Source of the DNA: Warburgia ugandensis
Taxonomy: Eukaryota > Streptophyta > Magnoliopsida > Canellales > Canellaceae
DNA: 64,000 nt
Direction of reading: 5' to 3'
NCBI GenBank assembly: GCA_035236585.1
Contig: CP141132.1
Coordinates: 40,551,880 to 40,615,879, forward strand
Part shown: piece after piece, positions 35,572-47,547 of the stretch
How the letters are laid out: the number at the start of each line of letters is the position of its first letter
Position numbering within the stretch: the first letter of the stretch is position 1
Made by a program: the position numbers and the translations under genes
Notes under the pieces: model-generated
What the model was told of the DNA's origin: nothing
The model's database searches: none
The model's input: only the letters and a program-made list of their open reading frames with translations

Positions 35572-35747
35572 GTTGTGCATGATTCTAATAAAGAAATTCA
35601 CAAAAAATATTTAACCAACTTAGAAATCTCCTACACCTCAACCTCTTTTCTGCTACTCCTTAATCTTCTAAATATGCTTTTCCATAATTAAGATTTGCTT
35701 CATCAAGTGTCTTTCAATCCTCTAGAATTCTCCAAGAATATTCCTTA

Positions 35748-35838
<91 letters not shown>
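35331..35838. repeat. Near-identical tandem duplication with CT microsatellites
   Basis: Copy one: unique part 35331-35512 then CT repeats to 35568. Copy two: unique part 35569-35750 then CT repeats to 35838. The unique parts (182 bp) differ at one visible position (CCTAAGG against CCTTAGG). This is much younger than the LTR that carries it. Confidence 0.95.
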
Positions 35839-35841
<3 letters not shown>

Positions 35842-36788
35842 CTCCCCCCTCACTTGCATGTTCAACAACACTCACTATTAGGCTAGGAATCCCTTAGTTA
35901 TATTGCCTTCCTAAATTGTTACCTTGTAACCCAAGGCAGCCCACCATTCCTAGCTAGTTTCCCATCCACATCTGCTTATTTAAAACATGAAAATCCACTT
36001 TATAATCCCTCAAAATAGTCCAAATCTGCACATACTAATTTCCTAAGGTAAGACATCTTGTTTCATTGTGTTTCTAACTCATCTATTTCACATCTCTAGC
36101 TAGCTACTATATAATACTAGTATGAGACATTTTTTCTCCATGTAGAGCCTAATCATCCATAGTTTCTAATTCCATTCTAACTCCGCATGTCTCTTGCATA
36201 TGAACTCTTCTCCACTTGATTTTCAAATTCAGATCTAATGTATCTCAGCTCTGTTTCTAAACACAATATATTTCTATTTTTATTTGCTGACTTCCCATCT
36301 TGAAATCTAAGACATCAAACTCTCAACTATAGAGACGTCCATATTTGCTTTCTAATTTAACTTCTTCATTTCTTTCCTACAAATTTTTATTTCTAATTTT
36401 CTATTCTACTTCCATCATCATTATTTTAATATTTCATTCTTTTCCAATTCACAATATACCAGCCTTACTCAATTTCACCATTGAAAAGCTCATATTATAA
36501 AATTTTAATTAAATTAATGTGGCTAATTAAATGTCAAGTTACACTTTAATTGCAAGGGCCTCAAATGAAAACATATTTTAACTTTATGAGCTTCCATATA
36601 ACAAAACATCCTAAAATAAAATTATCAAGTAAAAATAAAAATCTTTACTTACTCTACTAGAATGAAAGTCTGACCCTTAGACCATGAGTTAACATTCACA
36701 CTTTCAAACCAACTACGCAATGCCATTCTTATTGCTTTAAATTTTCAAATTTGCATAGTTAAGTGATTGAAGAATCTTTGTCATTACA

Positions 36789-37449
36789 TTCTTCCCTCAC
36801 AAAATTTTTGTCCTTAAAAATTTTAAGATAATTCAAGAATAACTTTGGAAACCTCTACTTATCTCACTTTTCACCTTCCAAATGGCCTCTTCAATCTTAT
36901 GGTGTTGTTGCAGAACTTTGACCAATGAAATGGTCTTGTTTCTTAGTACCTTATCCTTCTGATCCAAAGTATGCATTTCTCTTCAAAAGTGAGATGACAT
37001 TGTAACTCAGCTAGCACATATTCAAGTATGTGTGTGGAATTTGGAATGTAATTTCATAAGATTGAGACATGGAATACATTATGGACCTTTACTAAATATG
37101 GTGGTAATGATAACTTGTATGCTACTCAGCGATCCTCTCTAAGATCTCAAAAGGACCTACAAATCTTGTGTTCAACCTTCCTTTCACACCAATCTCATGA
37201 CTCTTTTTGTCACTGAGACCTTTAATAATACATAATCTCCAACGTCAAAATCTAATTAAGCCCCTATTCCATTTGTTTGCTTAGCTCTTTTGTCAAGTAT
37301 GTGCTACTTGAGTCATTTCCTAATAAGTCTCACCTTCTCTACACATTGCTCTACGAGCATTAACTTCACAAATGATCATTCACCCACATCATTACAATAA
37401 GTTGGTGTTTGACAAGGTTCATTTGTACAATGCTTCATAAGCCACCGTA
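36789..37449 (-). pseudogene. pol: Element B integrase, C-terminal part
   Basis: Next to the shared LTR the + strand has TTCTTCCCTCAC, i.e. a purine-rich tract on the minus strand. The minus strand at about 37230-37110 gives GLKGRLNTRFVGPFEIL, then VAYKLSLPP and VHNVFHVS, the integrase C-terminal region of plant gypsy elements. It breaks off at 37449, where element C is inserted, and resumes at 44434. Stops and shifts are frequent. Confidence 0.75.
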
Positions 37450-37720
37450 CCAATTGATAAGTGTTCAATTTTATATAAAAAGTAAACAATTAGTAGCCTA
37501 TGTTTTATAAAATATAGTGTTATTTCTATGATTTTTTTGAAAATTTGTAACATATGTATTGTCGACCTAATGATTCAAAAATTTGATGTTTTGCAAGTTT
37601 AGAAGTTAATCTAAAGTATATATGTGAATCATCATAGTAGGAGGTGAGAAGATGATACAATGGCTTATATTGCACTTTATAGAGTTTCTTACGGTCGAGC
37701 TATGCGGTTAACTCATTGCC

Positions 37721-37736
37721 GGGGGGGGGGGGGGGG
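37721..37736. repeat. Poly(G) run, 16 bases
   Basis: An uninterrupted G homopolymer in otherwise AT-rich DNA. It could form a G-quadruplex, or its length could be a sequencing or assembly artefact. Confidence 0.8.
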
Positions 37737-38146
37737 TTGGTGTGGAGTCCCTAGAAGAAATTGGATGAAAGCTTTCCTATTGTGACAACTCCTGTTCCCC
37801 CTGTTGCCTTGATTGAATTTTGCTTCACTGCTCCTTGAATTAATAAAAAAGTTTACTGATTTGATTCATCCCATTTCATTTGGGCGAGAGGGAGGTAGTG
37901 ATGATGATGGCCCATGAATTAGATCAACGTGAATTTGACACTTCATGCATCCCCTTATGAATTTATGAAAATCTTAATCCATAGTTGCCTAGTAATATCA
38001 AGTGATTAAAATGATCCACACAAAAAGTCATGCATATCCACTACATTTCATGAAAATTGATGCAATTCTTGAGGTTTCCTAGTCCAAATAGGAAACCTAA
38101 GGAAGACAAGCTACTCAAGCCTTTAACCCAAGCATTAAAGCCACTC

Positions 38147-38192
38147 AAGCCATCGAGGAATAAGCCATCAAGCCATCGAGGAATAAGCCATC
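38147..38192. repeat. Perfect 23-bp tandem duplication
   Basis: Two identical copies of a unit starting AAGCCATCGAGGAATAAGCC. It lies in the 5' LTR of element C. Confidence 0.9.
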
Positions 38193-38810
38193 TAGCCAAG
38201 GATGAATGCCACTTGGATCCACATGATTGGAGCATCTTAACAAGCAACTATTCTATATTAAAAGTGTGATTTTTAAGGGGTTTTTATAGATAATTGTAAA
38301 AAGTAAGATGATCATTTATTAAGGGACCTATCAAGAGAGAAAACCCCACCTTCCTAATCTATTTCCTAAACCTAATTCACCTTTCACCCTAGGGTTCCAC
38401 ATTCTTGACTTAGGGAGGGAGCCACTTTCCTAGAAGAAGATGCACCCCTTGCTTAGTTGGAAAATATTAAAGTGGTTTCCTAATTAGGAAACCCCTAAAT
38501 CTAAGTCCATTCAAAGCACATAAACCATAGGGTCATCCTTTCTCACTATTTTATCCCCTTCTTTTTCCACTAGCCAATCACAATCCAATTAGAATGGGGA
38601 GAGCATCACTTACTTTCCAAGGAAAAAGATGCCTCCCCCCTTCTAAAATAGGAAACCAACCATGTCATCTCTTATATCATCCTTGATTGTATCATCTTCC
38701 ACCTAACTTTCTTCATTCACTCTCTACCTAATGTTCCTCATTCAAAACCCTAGATTTGGATCTCCTTTACTCCTTGATTCAGACTTTCCTAAATTAGAAA
38801 TCCAGCCATC

Positions 38811-38820
38811 TATAAATACC
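38811..38820 (+). promoter_or_regulatory. TATA box in the 5' LTR of element C
   Basis: TATAAATACC about 1.36 kb into the LTR, followed by CCAAGGCTTCC; probably the element's pol II promoter. Confidence 0.5.
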
Positions 38821-39132
38821 CCAAGGCTTCCAACATTTTTAACCAAGTAGGGGTTGGGTGAGATAACCTTTGAAACATACTTTGATGATCTTTACTGCTG
38901 GACTTTGGCATTCTTTTGGTACTTTTCTTTGTTTGGATTTCTTGTTATTCCCTTTGTTATTTGCTCTTGAATTTAGGTTAATAGTTTCCTTTCATTAATT
39001 TAGTTTTATTGCTTTAGTTTCCAATTATTTTTCTTTCTAGTTTTCCGCTTGTGTTCCCACTATCTTTGTCTCTTTTCTTTGCTTCACTTTTATTATTTTT
39101 CTTAGTTATTCTCTCAAGATTCAAGTTATATC

Positions 39133-39284
39133 TTCTCTTGTAGTGACAGCCAAGAGAATAAAAAACTTGAATCCTTTCTTCCCATCTTAGGATTCCAAGT
39201 GTTTTTCCTTCTCTTGTAGTGATAGCCAAGTGAAGAAATAACTTGAATCCTTGCTTCCCATCTTAAGATTCCACGTGTTTTTCC
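39133..39284. repeat. 76-bp tandem duplication
   Basis: Copies 39133-39208 and 39209-39284 both run from TTCTCTTGTAGTGAYAGCCA to GTGTTTTTCC, with about eight differences. Confidence 0.85.
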
Positions 39285-40553
39285 TTAGTGCTAGTTTAGG
39301 TTTATGTGTTTCCCTTTGTTAGTTCATCATTGCAACCATCTTTCAAGTTTCTTTTCTCTTGTAATCTCTCTTGCGTTCACTTGCATGCCATCTTACTTGA
39401 GTTTGAGATCATTAAATTGAGTTGTATTGTGTTTTGGATCAAATTTTATGTCCATGAATTAGGCACAATTTCCAGATTTTAATGTATTGTTTATGTGCAT
39501 AATTTTTTATGTAATTTAGTGATGATTCAATAAGATTGTTAAGGGTTTTCTTTACAAACTTTGGATTTGGGTTGTTACCTTGCATAAAAATTGTTGTTTC
39601 AATTGCTTTGTTATGCTTGATTTGGTTAATGTTCTTAGGTACTTAAAAAGTGGAAATTTCTTTCCTTAATCTTTGTGCTTTGTTTCCAGCCATCAAAACA
39701 CTTTGTTATTTAAATCCTTATGAATCCAGTTAGCTTTTCTTATTATTTTAGGTTTCATATTTTTTTTCATTTAAAGCATCAATTCTTGCCATTTTTGGAC
39801 CCATGAACCATGCGTACACTCCATGGATCGCGTGCATGATATTAGGTCACTTTTGCTCTCTAATTTGTAGTTAGTTCAGTTATTTAATCTTGTTTTAGAA
39901 GTTCCTATTTAGTTTTTTGCGTCCAATTTTAGGTTTAGAAAGTTTCTTTTTGATTTTTTGGAAAGCTCCATCTTTAGAAAGTTTTAGAATTAAAAAGTGT
40001 TAAATTTAGAAAGTTTCCTTAAGTGTAGTTATCATTTACATGCATATGTCTAATTTCTGGTTAAATCTAGTTCGACCTCATAGCTTGTTTTTGCATGTTA
40101 ATTTAGTGTTAGAAAGTTTCCTAATTCGGTTTTAGAAAGTTCTACTTTTAGAAAGTTTTTCATTCTAGTTTGGGAAAGTATTAACTTAGGAAAGTTTCCT
40201 TTTTAGTAAATTCCTTAAGTTAGTTTCTTAGTTTAATTCATTCTTGCTTTGCATTAGTTTCTTTTTTAAAATGAATGTTAGCTAGGTTAGTTTCTAATTT
40301 CATTGCTTGGTTTTAGTTTGACTAAGTTTCCTTTAATTCTAGTTGATAATTTCATGCATGTTTCTATTTTATGCATTTTAATTTCTAAATTCAAATCAAT
40401 TCAATCTCTCTCTTGGGCTGAAGTTAAGCACTTCAAATAAATCCATCAAGATACAATTTTGGGAAATTTCTCATGGGATCGACCTCAATCTCGTATATCT
40501 ACTACAATTGATTTGTACACTTGCGAGTAATTTTTAAAGCTACACCAAGTTAT

Positions 40554-40571
40554 TGGTGCCGTTGTTAGGGA
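40554..40571 (+). other. Primer-binding site of element C, Asp-tRNA type
   Basis: TGGTGCCGTTGTTAGGGA matches the 3' end of plant Asp tRNA (TGGCGCCGTTGCCGGGGA) at 15 of 18 positions. Such sites occur in the Athila/Tat side of plant Ty3/gypsy. It begins six bases after the LTR end. Confidence 0.8.
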
Positions 40572-41382
40572 ATCACTATGGATTTGTGGCTGGATCCTTA
40601 TTTAGATTGTTTATCTTTACTCATAGTTTTAAGGTACATTAGATTAGGGTTTTGCATCAAATTTTCTTATTTTGTGCAAGGAGAATTTGGCAAAAGGAGC
40701 AGCTTTATCAACTTTGATTAGGCTTTTTTTTTTTTTTTTTTTTTTCAAATTTTGAGTGAACTTGTAATGAGGCCCTATTGTAAATTTCAATTTTAATGAG
40801 TTGCATTAAAATAGGGCCATTTTATGGCTTGGAGGCCCATACTTGGTCTTCATAAAAAACCCCACAGTAATTATCCCTCACTTTGATTTACTTTTCTAGT
40901 TAGGTTGCACTTAATGTAATTTGCATATTGGTTAGTAGAATAATTCATATACTTTAGGACATTTCATTATAATGGTTGCATCTTATTTAGGGTATTGCAT
41001 TAGCTTGCACCTATTAATCCTTGGCTGGATAGCATATAGGTTACATGAGTTTTCTTACTTGTAATTGCATTAAACATTTACTACTTTATGGTGGATAGAG
41101 CATAATGATAGTAACGGGTTCACAGGAATCCTCACATGATAAGGACTGAACTTCATCACCAGATCCTTAGCTGACCTAGGACATCAAATTAGTTCCTTGT
41201 ACACTTACAATTCTAGCTGTTAATCTTAATTTAAAATCAAAGGGTTTTGAGTTCATAGGACTTTTTTGAAAGAGGGCATCTACCCATGCCTAGGGTATCC
41301 ACAATCCAAGTGATTTACCTAGGCTTTCCATTGATAGTTGTTAATGTCTAAACACCTCTTTCCATGAGAATTGTATTAACCA

Positions 41383-41476
41383 CCCTGGGCAGGACATAAA
41401 TGGCAAGCAATAATCATGTTTGGATTAAACCCTAGGCAAGACATAAATGGTAAGCAATAATCAAGTATGGATTAAA
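41383..41476. repeat. 47-bp tandem duplication
   Basis: Copies 41383-41429 and 41430-41476 share CCCTRGGCARGACATAAATGG through to GGATTAAA, with about six differences. It lies in the leader before the gag of element C. Confidence 0.85.
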
Positions 41477-41736
41477 AGGACGAGCTATCTAGCATTAGGT
41501 TAAAAACTATAATCTCAAGGATTAACAAAGATTAACAAGACATCTCGTTAATCTTAGGAATAGTTTGCTTGCATAGCATATATAGCTAGGTGTCCTTTAG
41601 AATCAGGTTGCATCATTTAGTTAGGTTTTATTATAGTGCTTTCAAGGATGTCGTTCTTAGAACACTAAGTTAGTATCATTGATCATAAGATTGAATGTAT
41701 CCATAGGCAAAGGTTAAGAAATCAAATTGTTGACCC

Positions 41737-42600
41737 ATGGCAGACCCACCAGGTGAAGTCAAGCATAAGGCTATTAGAGATTTCTATGTGCCACTATAAT
41801 TAAATACTTCATCATGCGTCACTTTATCACCAACCAATACAGGCCATTTTGAACTTACACCTAGAGACATTTAGTTATTCCCAACATTCTATGGTCGTGA
41901 TAGAGAGGATCCACACCTACATATCAAATATTTTCTTGATATTTGTGCCACATTCAAATGTTGGAATGTTTTGGATGATTCTATTAGACTTAGGTTGTTT
42001 TCCTTTACATTAAAAGATAAGGCCACATCATGGAGTAATTCTTTAGAGGTTGGTTCCATTGCCACATGGGAACAATTATCTAGATAGTTTCTTAACAAAT
42101 TCATCCCTGTTTATAAGACTAATGCCATTCGAAGGGAGATCATTAATTTCTAGCAAAATGATGATGAGCAATAATATGAATTCTGGGAAAGATGGAATGA
42201 ATTGGTGTAGAAATGCACTCACTAATGATTTGAAAAATGATAGTAGGTTCAATATTTCTATGGGGCATTAACACCTAGTGGTAGACCCCTCATGTTAAAA
42301 AATGAAACAGAGGCTTGGGAATTTTTCTAAAATTTAGCTAACAATTCCTAGCAATGGGACTATTCCAATCGGAGAGAGAGAAATACCTAGCATCAAAGGA
42401 AAGGAGGCCTGTATGAAATAGGAGTGACCTCGATACATCATATAAGCTCGATTCCTTGACTCAAAGAATGGGTAAGCTTGAATCCTTGCTTGGAAGATTT
42501 GACAAGCTTGAACATATGTTCTAAACCTTCATTGTTGCTTACACACCCACAAAACCTCAACAAGAGGCTTGTGCTATTTGTTCTAGCTTGGCCCATTTGA
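41737..42600 (+). pseudogene. gag: gag remnant of element C
   Basis: An ATG at 41737 opens MADPPGEVKHKAIRDF, a Gag-like start. In the same region the translation gives PTFYGRDREDPHLHIKYFLDIC at about 41883-41945, then RLFSFTLKDKATSW, then GSIATWEQL, the order of conserved blocks in the Retrotrans_gag domain. Later pieces are FYGALTPSGRP at about 42254 and ANNS at about 42340. There are stops at several positions and no zinc knuckle is seen before the frame ends near 42600. Confidence 0.8.
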
Positions 42601-42609
42601 CTATGGCTT

Positions 42610-43262
42610 TGTGACACCCCGGGTTTTTCACGAAAATTTTTCACATTTATTTTCAAAAGGTGGCATGCCTCTAATTTTAAAATTCAAAAATAGTGGAAGA
42701 TAGTTTTCTTTGAAATTAAATTTTCCAAAACCCCATGTATCACTTCAACTCCCATACTATGCATAATATAGTTTTTATAAAAGATAGATATACATTTTAT
42801 GAAACATTTAGGACTCATTCAGTGGTTCACATACACATCCCCTATAATCATTATATTAAATGTCCAAGCAGCATAATCCAAGTCACTAACTACATAATAC
42901 AAAACTTTAACAAAACATATACCTGAGCATGGAAGTATAGCTGTTGATCTCCTCTTGCTTGTGTATGTCTTCTCCTATCTATTTGTATCTAAGATATTGT
43001 AAACATGAAACATTTACAATATCTTAGCAAGCTATGCTTGGTAGGGGAGATTCAAGAAAACATGTTAATTATATATCAATTAAGCATTTTGCATCAATTA
43101 GAATATTCAATTATCCGCATGCCATTGATAAAGTAGCTCTTTATAATTCTTTTGCATCATATGAATATAAAAATCCTACTTTAGAGATTACACTTTACAT
43201 AATATATATAATCCACTAGTATTTTAAATATTTATCATTATCATTACACTTTACACCTAATT
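42610..43262 (-). repeat. Truncated giant-type LTR fragment
   Basis: The + strand starts TGTGACACCCCGGG, the reverse complement of a giant-LTR 3' end, and carries the hairpin 42991-43025 followed by the reversed AAGCATAGCTTGC phrase. It stops within 650 bp, where element C's 3' LTR text begins. It is thus the last 0.65 kb of a LTR in minus orientation. Confidence 0.7.
42991..43025 (-). other. Conserved LTR hairpin, third copy
   Basis: Arms 42991-43003 and 43013-43025 (AAGATATTGTAAA and its exact complement) form a perfect 13-bp stem. Confidence 0.85.
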
Positions 43263-44428
43263 CTTTTGAATCTCTCTTAAGTTCACTTGCATGTCATCTT
43301 AGTTTAGTTTGAGATCATTAAATTGAGATGTATTTGTGTTTTGGACCAACTTTTATGTCCATGAATTAGGTGCAATTTCCAGATTTGAATGTATTGGTTT
43401 ATGTGCATAACTTTTTTTTTATGTAATTTGGTGATGATTCAATAAAGTTTGTAAAGGATTCTTGTCGTGGAATGTTTCTTTGATCAAATTAATTTTGATC
43501 TAAGTTTTTATCTTGCATAAAAGTTGTCATTTCAATTGCAATTATGCTTGATTTGGTTTATGTTCTTAAGTACTTGAAATCTGAAAAAAAATTTCCTTAA
43601 TCTTTGTGCTTTGTTTCCAGCCATCAAAACACTTTATTTGTTTGAATCCTTAAAAAGAAATTCAAATTTTTTATTATTAGATGTATAAATCAGGTTGCAT
43701 GTTTGTTCACATTTAAAGCATCAATTTTGTCCACTTTTGCACCCATGAACAGCGCGCACAATCCTTGAATCATGCACATGGTACTAGGTCATTTTCCCCT
43801 TTGATTGGTGGTTAGTTTAGTTGTTTAATCATGTTTTAGAAGTTTTTATTTAATTTTTTGCATCTTAATTTAGGTTTAGAAAATTTCCTTTTTGATTTTT
43901 GGAAAGTTCCATCTTTAGAAAAGTTTTGGATTAGAAAGTGTTAAAGTTAGAAAGTTTCCTCAAATGTAGTTTCCATTTACATGCATGTTTCTAGTTTCTT
44001 GTTAAATATAGTTAGATCTCATTGTTTACTTAATTTTGCATGTTATTTTAGTGTTATAAAGTTTCCTAATTTGGTTTTAGAAAGTTTTTAATTCTATTTT
44101 AGGATTGCCTAAGACCTTAAGTTAGTTGCTTAATTTAATTCATGCTTATTTTGCGTTAGTTTCTTTTGTTAAGTGCATGTTAGTTATGTTAGTTTCTAAT
44201 TTCATTGCTTAGTTTAGTTTTGGAAGTTTCCTTCAATTCTAATTGTTAATTACATGCTTGTTTCTCTTTTAAGCATTTTAGTTTCCAAATTCAAATCAAT
44301 TCAATATTTTTCTTTGGCTAAAGTTAAGCACTTTAAATAAGATCTGTCCAACTCATGAGATCAACCTCACTCACGTACATCTACCATAATTGATTTGTGA
44401 GCTTGCGAGTAATTTTAAATCTACACCA
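43263..44428 (+). repeat. Partial 3' LTR of element C
   Basis: It matches the last 1.2 kb of the 5' LTR and ends at the same CTACACCA. The 5' two-thirds, including the promoter, are missing, replaced by the giant-LTR fragment. Confidence 0.75.
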
Positions 44429-44433
44429 CTAAT

Positions 44434-45300
44434 GCTGTAGTGACAACTATTATTGTAGAGGAACTTAACTAGAGGTAGATGCTCATCCCAATTTCCTTTC
44501 GATTCAATTACACAAGCTCCCAACATGTCTTTGAGAATCTATTTAGTCCTCTACGACCATCCATCTATCTATGGATGAAACACAATGCAGTACCTCAAAG
44601 ATGTACCAAGTCCCTCTTATACACTCTACCACAAAAGATAGGTAAACCTACTATCTCTATCAGAGATGATAGTTAGTGGTACGTAGTGCATGCTTACAAT
44701 CTCCTTAATGTACAATTTAGCTAAACTATCCACTGACGAGTTTTATTGAATAGGAAGAAAATGTGTGGATTTGGTTAACTGATCAATGATTTACCCAAAT
44801 CAGGGCATGCCCAGTCTAGGTCTTAGGCAATCCCATGATGAAATCCATAATGATGTGACCCCACTTCCACTCTGGTAATTCCAAGGTTTACAATAACCTT
44901 GCCAGCCTTTGATGTTCAATGCTCACCTTTGACAAGTTAGACACTGTTCCACACAATCAACAATGTCCCTCTTCATACCACTCCACCAAAAACTCCTCTT
45001 AGGTCTTGGTACATCTTCGTACCTCTAGGATGGATAGTGTACTTTGAGCAGTGTGCTTCCTATAGCAGATCTTGTCTCAATCCTATAGCTACTTGTACTA
45101 CAAGTCCACCTTGGAAGTGTACACCTCCATCGACAACTCCAGAGAAACTAGTTTTCTTACTAAATGCTTGGGTCTCTTCACAATCCTTCTAAGCTTGAAG
45201 AACCCATCCACAAAGGCTAACATTTGCTATCAATATTTTAGTTTTTTTGCTGAAATCATTAGCTATTACATTAGCCTTCCCAGGTGGAATTGGATGGTAA
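44434..45300 (-). pseudogene. pol: Element B integrase, N-terminal and core part
   Basis: Minus-strand pieces correspond to the integrase region that in element A lies at 29600-30450. Shared + strand wording includes ATTGTAGAGGAA-type text near 44452, GACCCCACTTCCACT (44858, compare 30088) and CTTAGGTCTTGGTACATCTTCGT (44998, compare 30208). The Zn-finger and core motifs are too decayed to score catalytic residues. Confidence 0.7.
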
Positions 45301-46350
45301 AGTCATCGTCATTCAAATATTCCATCCACCTCCTCTATCTCATGTTCAAGTCACTCTGTGAGAAGATATAATTAAGGCTCTTGTGATTAGTAAAAACCTC
45401 AAATTTCTTCCCATACAAGTAGTGTCTCCAAATTTTCAGAGCAAAGACTATTGTAACCAACTCCATATCATGAGTAGGATAACTCATTTCATGTATCTTC
45501 ATGGGTTCAAAGTGTTGTATCAATACATTCCCAAGTCCCTTGCTTGAAGCATCGCTATAAACCACAAAACCTTTGCTGCCTTTTGGCAGTGTCAAGATAG
45601 GTGTTGTGGTAAGACTCCTCTTTAGCTCATGAAAACTCTTCTCATAGCCATCATCCAAAAATGAAATTCTCATTTTCCTAGTTAGTTGAGTCATCAAATG
45701 AGTAATATAGAGAATCACTTCATGAATCTCCAATGGTACCCAACTAAACCAAGAAAACTACTAATTCTAACATGGTCTTGGGCCTCTCCCAATTGGTGAT
45801 TACCTCCAACTTCTTTGGATCAATGCCCACACCATCTTTGAAATGACATGTCCAAGGAAATACACTCGATCAAGCTAAACTCACACTTTTTAAATTTAGC
45901 ATATAAACAATGAGTCTAAAGTGCACTTAACATGATCTACAGATGTTCCTAATGTTTTTCCCACCTTGTAGAGTAAATCAAGATATCGTCGATAAAATAA
46001 TATAATGAATTTGTCAAGATATTCCTTGATGAATCTATTCATGAGATCTATAAATGTTGTGGCAGCATTTTTTAGTCTAAATGGCATCACCAAAAACTTG
46101 TGCTAACCATAATGAGTGTGAAATACCATCTTTGGAATGCCCTCAACCTTGATCCTCAGTTGATGGTAACCAGGAGTTGGATCAATTTTTGAAAACACCT
46201 TGGAAGATTGAAGTTGATCAAAGAGGTCACTGATGCGAGGTAATGGGTACCTGTTTTTCTTCTTATTGTATCCCATTCTGCAGTCAATAGTAGATGTATA
46301 ACCTCATGAATCCATCCTTCTTTTTAACAAATAATATTGGGGCCTCCCAA
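45301..46350 (-). pseudogene. pol: Element B reverse transcriptase and RNase H
   Basis: The 132-codon frame 45733-45335 is a good RNase H with the tether: SFHELKRSLTTTPILTLPKG, then FVVYSDASSKGLG, then YPTHDMELVTIVFALKIWR and FTNHKSLNYIFSQ. The RNase H aspartate in SDAS and glutamate in MELV are retained. RT lies upstream at 46093-45896 with MPFRLKNAATTFIDLMN. The catalytic FIDD follows at about 45995 but is displaced by one extra T, so this is a frameshifted gene. Confidence 0.85.
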
Positions 46351-47533
46351 GATGAAACACTAGGTTGAATAAATCCATGGTCTATCATTCCTTGTAACTA
46401 CTCCTTTAGTTCTTTCAACTCAGTTAGAGCCATTTGAAATGGTGCCTTAGAGAGAGGAGCCATGTTTGGTATCAATTCAATAGTAAAATCTATATCCTTT
46501 TAGGTGATAACCCTAATACTTCTTAGGGCAACACATCTCTAAGTTTTTGGACCACCACCATCTCCTCAAGCTTAGAGTTCTTAATTTCTATGGCCTCAAC
46601 CTTAGCCAAAAAGGCCTAACATCCATTGTTGATGTGCCTAACCACCTTCAAGGCCAAAATGACACCTATCTAGTGAAATTCTGTCTCTCGTGAAAGGAGA
46701 TTGCTATTTCTCCCGAAAGTTAAAGATAAGATTTTTCTTATGGCTGTCAACTATCACCCAATGTAAGGCCAACTAGTCCATTCCATGAGATATCTTCAAA
46801 ATCTAACATATTTGTAAGAACTATGTTCAATTCATTCACCTACTACTCACTACTATTATATCCTAGTGGAATTCATTCGCCTACTACCTAATAGAGTCAC
46901 TGCTTCTAAATAGAACCATAAACTTAAAAAATTTGGGCTACACACACATAATACAAAATCATCTCAAATGAAGGAATGCATAGAACTGAGGTCAAAAGAA
47001 TCTTAGCAAGTCTACCAAAGATAGGAAGGGTACCTTCCACAATGGCAATTGTAACTCATGCATATTCTTTGGTCAATGCCTAATATTTTCCCTACCTCCT
47101 TGGTACTGCTTCCTACATGGGCTGATCATCTTTGTTTTGCTTTAGGCACTCACAAATAAATTGTCCCTTTTTTCCATACTACGAAAACGTAGTTGCTCAT
47201 CGAAATATGGTTTTCTTGGGTGATAGCCCTTGCACTTTTCACACTACTTACAGTCAATTTTCATTCTCCTAAATTTCTAAAATGATAATCCTTGAGTCTA
47301 CTGTCATTTCTCCATTCATTATAGAAGGCACTCTATGACCTCCTTTGTAACATCTCCGAGAGTTCCAACATGCAACTATTTCCCAATTCCTTCTTAGTGT
47401 CATCTAAATTTCAATAACAATTATTCCTAAATGAGATTATTTCCCTATATTTTGTAGTGAACTTATAACTCATTTTCATTGTTGACTCATTATGGTTTTC
47501 CCTAATTGTTTGTCTATGAGTACTATGAACCTT
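46351..47533 (-). pseudogene. Element B protease and truncated gag
   Basis: On the minus strand come the linker (46450-46600) and weak protease and gag C-terminal pieces (46700-47350), including CEKCKGYHPR at about 47245-47215. Gag text ends only about 200 bp from the PBS, so the N-terminal half of gag appears deleted. Confidence 0.55.
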
Positions 47534-47545
47534 GCTTTAATAGCA
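47534..47545 (-). other. Primer-binding site of element B, decayed
   Basis: The minus strand reads TGCTATTAAAGC, nine of twelve matches to the initiator-Met site, two bases from the LTR-like start at 47548. Confidence 0.55.
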
Positions 47546-47547
47546 AT

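Larger units (their letters stand above)
34743..36788 (-). repeat. LTR shared by elements A and B
   Basis: The + strand begins TGTAATGTCC and ends TTTGTCATTACA. On its left is element A's primer-binding site, so it is A's 5' LTR. On its right is a purine-rich tract and integrase C-terminus of element B (minus strand), so it is also B's 3' LTR. A hairpin at 35163-35186 and two CT microsatellites lie within it. It is about 2.0 kb, including a 238-bp internal duplication. Confidence 0.75.
37455..40547 (+). repeat. 5' LTR of element C (about 3.1 kb)
   Basis: Its last 1.2 kb (39350-40547) matches 43263-44428, sharing TTCACTTGCATG, GTCCATGAATTAGG, and TTGATTTGTACACTTGCGAGTAA-type text to the same CTACACCA end. 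A TATA box at 38811-38820 (TATAAATACC) precedes a long R-U5. A 16-G run lies at 37721-37736. Confidence 0.75.
37455..44428 (+). mobile_element. Element C: gag-only LTR retrotransposon with tRNA-Asp primer site
   Basis: The 5' LTR is 37455-40547 (TGATAAG...ACACCA). The PBS is at 40554. gag remnant spans 41737-42600. A partial 3' LTR is 43263-44428. No protease, RT or integrase is seen. Flanking bases CCAAT (37450-37454) and CTAAT (44429-44433) match at four of five positions, consistent with an aged 5-bp target duplication inside element B's integrase. It resembles TR-GAG elements, or an Athila/Tat-like element that lost pol when the LTR fragment at 42610 became joined. Confidence 0.75.

Noticed and set aside
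35514..35838. CRISPR-like or regulatory repeat array
   Set aside because: Two tandem copies with dinucleotide repeats; no spacers.
38041..38269. Opposed open frames of about 70 codons
   Set aside because: They fall in the LTR of element C and span a 23-bp tandem duplication; no domain.
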